From Streptomyces albidoflavus (GTDB lineage: Bacteria > Actinomycetota > Actinomycetes > Streptomycetales > Streptomycetaceae), in the NCBI RefSeq assembly GCF_000719955.1, contig NZ_JOII01000002.1, forward strand, positions 124,001 through 188,000: a stretch of 64,000 nt of DNA, given 5' to 3'. A model generated the notes under the pieces. That model saw only the letters and a program-made list of their open reading frames with translations. It had not been told where the DNA came from and did no database searches. This document shows positions 62,969 to 64,000 of the stretch, one piece after another; position 1 is the stretch's first letter; each line of letters starts with the position of its first letter. The translations under genes and the position numbers were made by a program.

Positions 62969-63027
62969 TGGACATGCCTAGTGGGCCACTTCTAAGCTCC
63001 TGCCGAGCCTGATTGAGAGCGCTCTCA
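62969..63027 (+). promoter_or_regulatory. Protease promoter with LacI-type palindrome
   Basis: TGGACA (62969-62974), an 18-nt spacer and TAAGCT (62993-62998) form a candidate promoter. The perfect 14-bp palindrome TGAGAGCGCTCTCA (63014-63027) lies just after the predicted start of transcription; its core GAGCGCTC is shared with LacI-family operators such as that of CebR (TGGGAGCGCTCCCA). Confidence 0.6.
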
Positions 63028-63077
63028 CCACTTCCGTTCCCACCCCCACCCCGCTGGAACGACGAAAGGGTCCCCCC

Positions 63078-64000
63078 GTGAGACGCACCACGAGACGCAC
63101 CACCGCAGCACGTGTCGGCCTCTCCTCCCTGCTGCTCGCCGGCAGCTGGGCCGCGTTCGGACTGACCCCGGCGGCCACCGCCGCCCCGGACCCCGCGCCC
63201 GTCGCCTCCGGCGCGGTGCTGGCCGGGATGGAGCGCGACCTCGGCCTCACCCCGGCGGAGGCCAAGGCGCGCCTCGCCGCCGAGAAGGAGGCGACGGCGG
63301 TCGAGAAGAAGGCCCAGCGCGCGGCCGGCGCCGCGTACGGCGGCTCCTGGTTCGACGCCGAGAAGGGCGCGCTGGTGGTGGCGGTCAGCGACCGCGCCGC
63401 GGCCGACGCCGTGACCGGGGCCGGCGCCTCCGTCCGGCTGGTGGAGCACAGCGCGAAGACCCTGGACGCGGCGAAGGAGCGGATCGACGCTCTGGACGCG
63501 CCCCGGGGCGTGGCCGGCTGGCGGGTGGACCCGCAGGCCAACAGCGTCGTGGTCAGCGTGGTCGGGGACCAGGCGGACGGGAAGGCGGTGCGCGGCTTCG
63601 TGGAGCGGGCGCGGGCGGCCGGACCCGTCGAGGTGGAGACGGTGGCGGCGGCGCCGGAGACCTTCGCGGCGGGCACCGTCGGCGGGGACCCGTACTACAC
63701 GGGCAACGTCCGCTGCTCGATCGGCTTCTCGGTGCACGGCGGCTTCGTCACCGCCGGTCACTGCGGCCCCACCGGCCAGGGAGTACGCGGCTGGGACAAC
63801 AGCACGATCGGCTCGTTCCAGGGCTCCTCGTTCCCCGGCGACGACATGGCGTACGTGAGCGTCGGCAACGGCTGGTGGACCGTACCGGTCGTGCTCGGCT
63901 GGGGCACCGTCTCCGACCAGCTGGTGCGCGGCTCGGCGGAGGCGCCGGTCGGCGCCTCCATCTGCCGGTCCGGCTCCACGACCCACTGGCACTGCGGCAC
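63078..64000 (+). CDS. Streptogrisin-type secreted serine protease (3' end outside the window)
   Basis: A family S1 peptidase, 307 residues visible. Signal peptide (RVGLSSLLLAGSWAAFGLTPAATAAP), then an alpha-lytic-protease-type pro-domain (MERDLGLTPAEAKARLAAEKE ... NSVVVSVVGDQADGKAVRGFVERA) needed for folding, then the mature enzyme starting near the TVGGDPYYTGN segment. Catalytic His is in GGFVTAGHCGPT and Asp in FPGDDMAYVSVG; the catalytic Ser would be just past the window end. GTG at 63078 is preceded by GAAAGGG. Protease yield is presumably controlled by the LacI-type site upstream. Confidence 0.93.
   Translation, partial: MRRTTRRTTAARVGLSSLLLAGSWAAFGLTPAATAAPDPAPVASGAVLAGMERDLGLTPAEAKARLAAEKEATAVEKKAQRAAGAAYGGSWFDAEKGALVVAVSDRAAADAVTGAGASVRLVEHSAKTLDAAKERIDALDAPRGVAGWRVDPQANSVVVSVVGDQADGKAVRGFVERARAAGPVEVETVAAAPETFAAGTVGGDPYYTGNVRCSIGFSVHGGFVTAGHCGPTGQGVRGWDNSTIGSFQGSSFPGDDMAYVSVGNGWWTVPVVLGWGTVSDQLVRGSAEAPVGASICRSGSTTHWHCG

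Overview
The window is about 73% G+C, shows the codon bias and short intergenic gaps of an actinomycete chromosome, and carries genes typical of Streptomyces (ergothioneine genes, an RmdA-like c-di-GMP enzyme, class F sortase, PspAB, streptogrisin-type protease, indigoidine synthetase). I see no tRNA, rRNA, CRISPR array, insertion sequence or prophage. It reads as ordinary chromosome carrying one compact natural-product cluster.

Left part (1-13.7 kb): the 3' end of egtB followed by egtC and egtD (ergothioneine); an orphan DasA-like sugar-binding lipoprotein with a possible DasR-type operator; dodecin; a HAD phosphatase; an LLM flavin oxidoreductase; a three-gene succinate dehydrogenase operon (sdhC-sdhA-sdhB) divergent from a LysR regulator; then a DUF574 methyltransferase overlapping a PAS-GGDEF-EAL protein that resembles RmdA.

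13.7-36.6 kb: exported and membrane proteins (proline-rich protein, DUF4239 protein, class F sortase with a divergent exported protein, polysaccharide deacetylase), a universal stress protein, an ECF sigma factor, an HxlR regulator divergent from a DHFR-like reductase over two palindromic operators, a LytTR/DUF485/solute symporter/LytS operon, an Fpg/Nei DNA glycosylase, a PAS-GAF-PP2C-ATPase regulator, a lipase-maturation-factor-like membrane protein, a 57-residue orphan peptide gene, an unusual SDR, an EamA transporter, an Rpf-LysM-M23 cell-wall hydrolase and 6-phosphogluconate dehydrogenase.

36.6-44.5 kb: the main specialised locus. A single-module A-Ox-PCP-TE synthetase with a glutamine-type code (indigoidine synthetase, BpsA/IndC/MinA type) is followed by a small tautomerase and a pseudouridine-phosphate glycosidase homologue (IndA/MinB). 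A second operon upstream encodes a eukaryote-like uracil phosphoribosyltransferase, a DMT transporter and a HAD phosphatase. This is the gene set described for coupled indigoidine/minimycin (a C-nucleoside) production and self-protection, plus an added tautomerase.

44.9-64 kb: proline-rich protein, Asp/Glu racemase-like protein, GNAT, an ABC exporter behind a MerR-type 19-bp-spacer promoter, an ECF41 sigma factor divergent from an AhpD-like protein (both with ECF41-like promoters), a TSUP permease, aldo/keto reductase, AEC transporter, a PP2C/histidine kinase/response regulator/anti-sigma ATPase/STAS signalling set, precorrin-6A synthase, a persulfide-dioxygenase/rhodanese gene with two CsoR/CstR-like operators and its TSUP partner, PspAB, a DUF4389 protein, and the start of a streptogrisin-type serine protease behind a LacI-type palindrome.

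Many boundaries are marked by perfect GC-rich hairpins between convergent genes, and several genes look leaderless (a -10 box 7-10 nt before the start codon). All homology statements come from reading motifs, without database searches.
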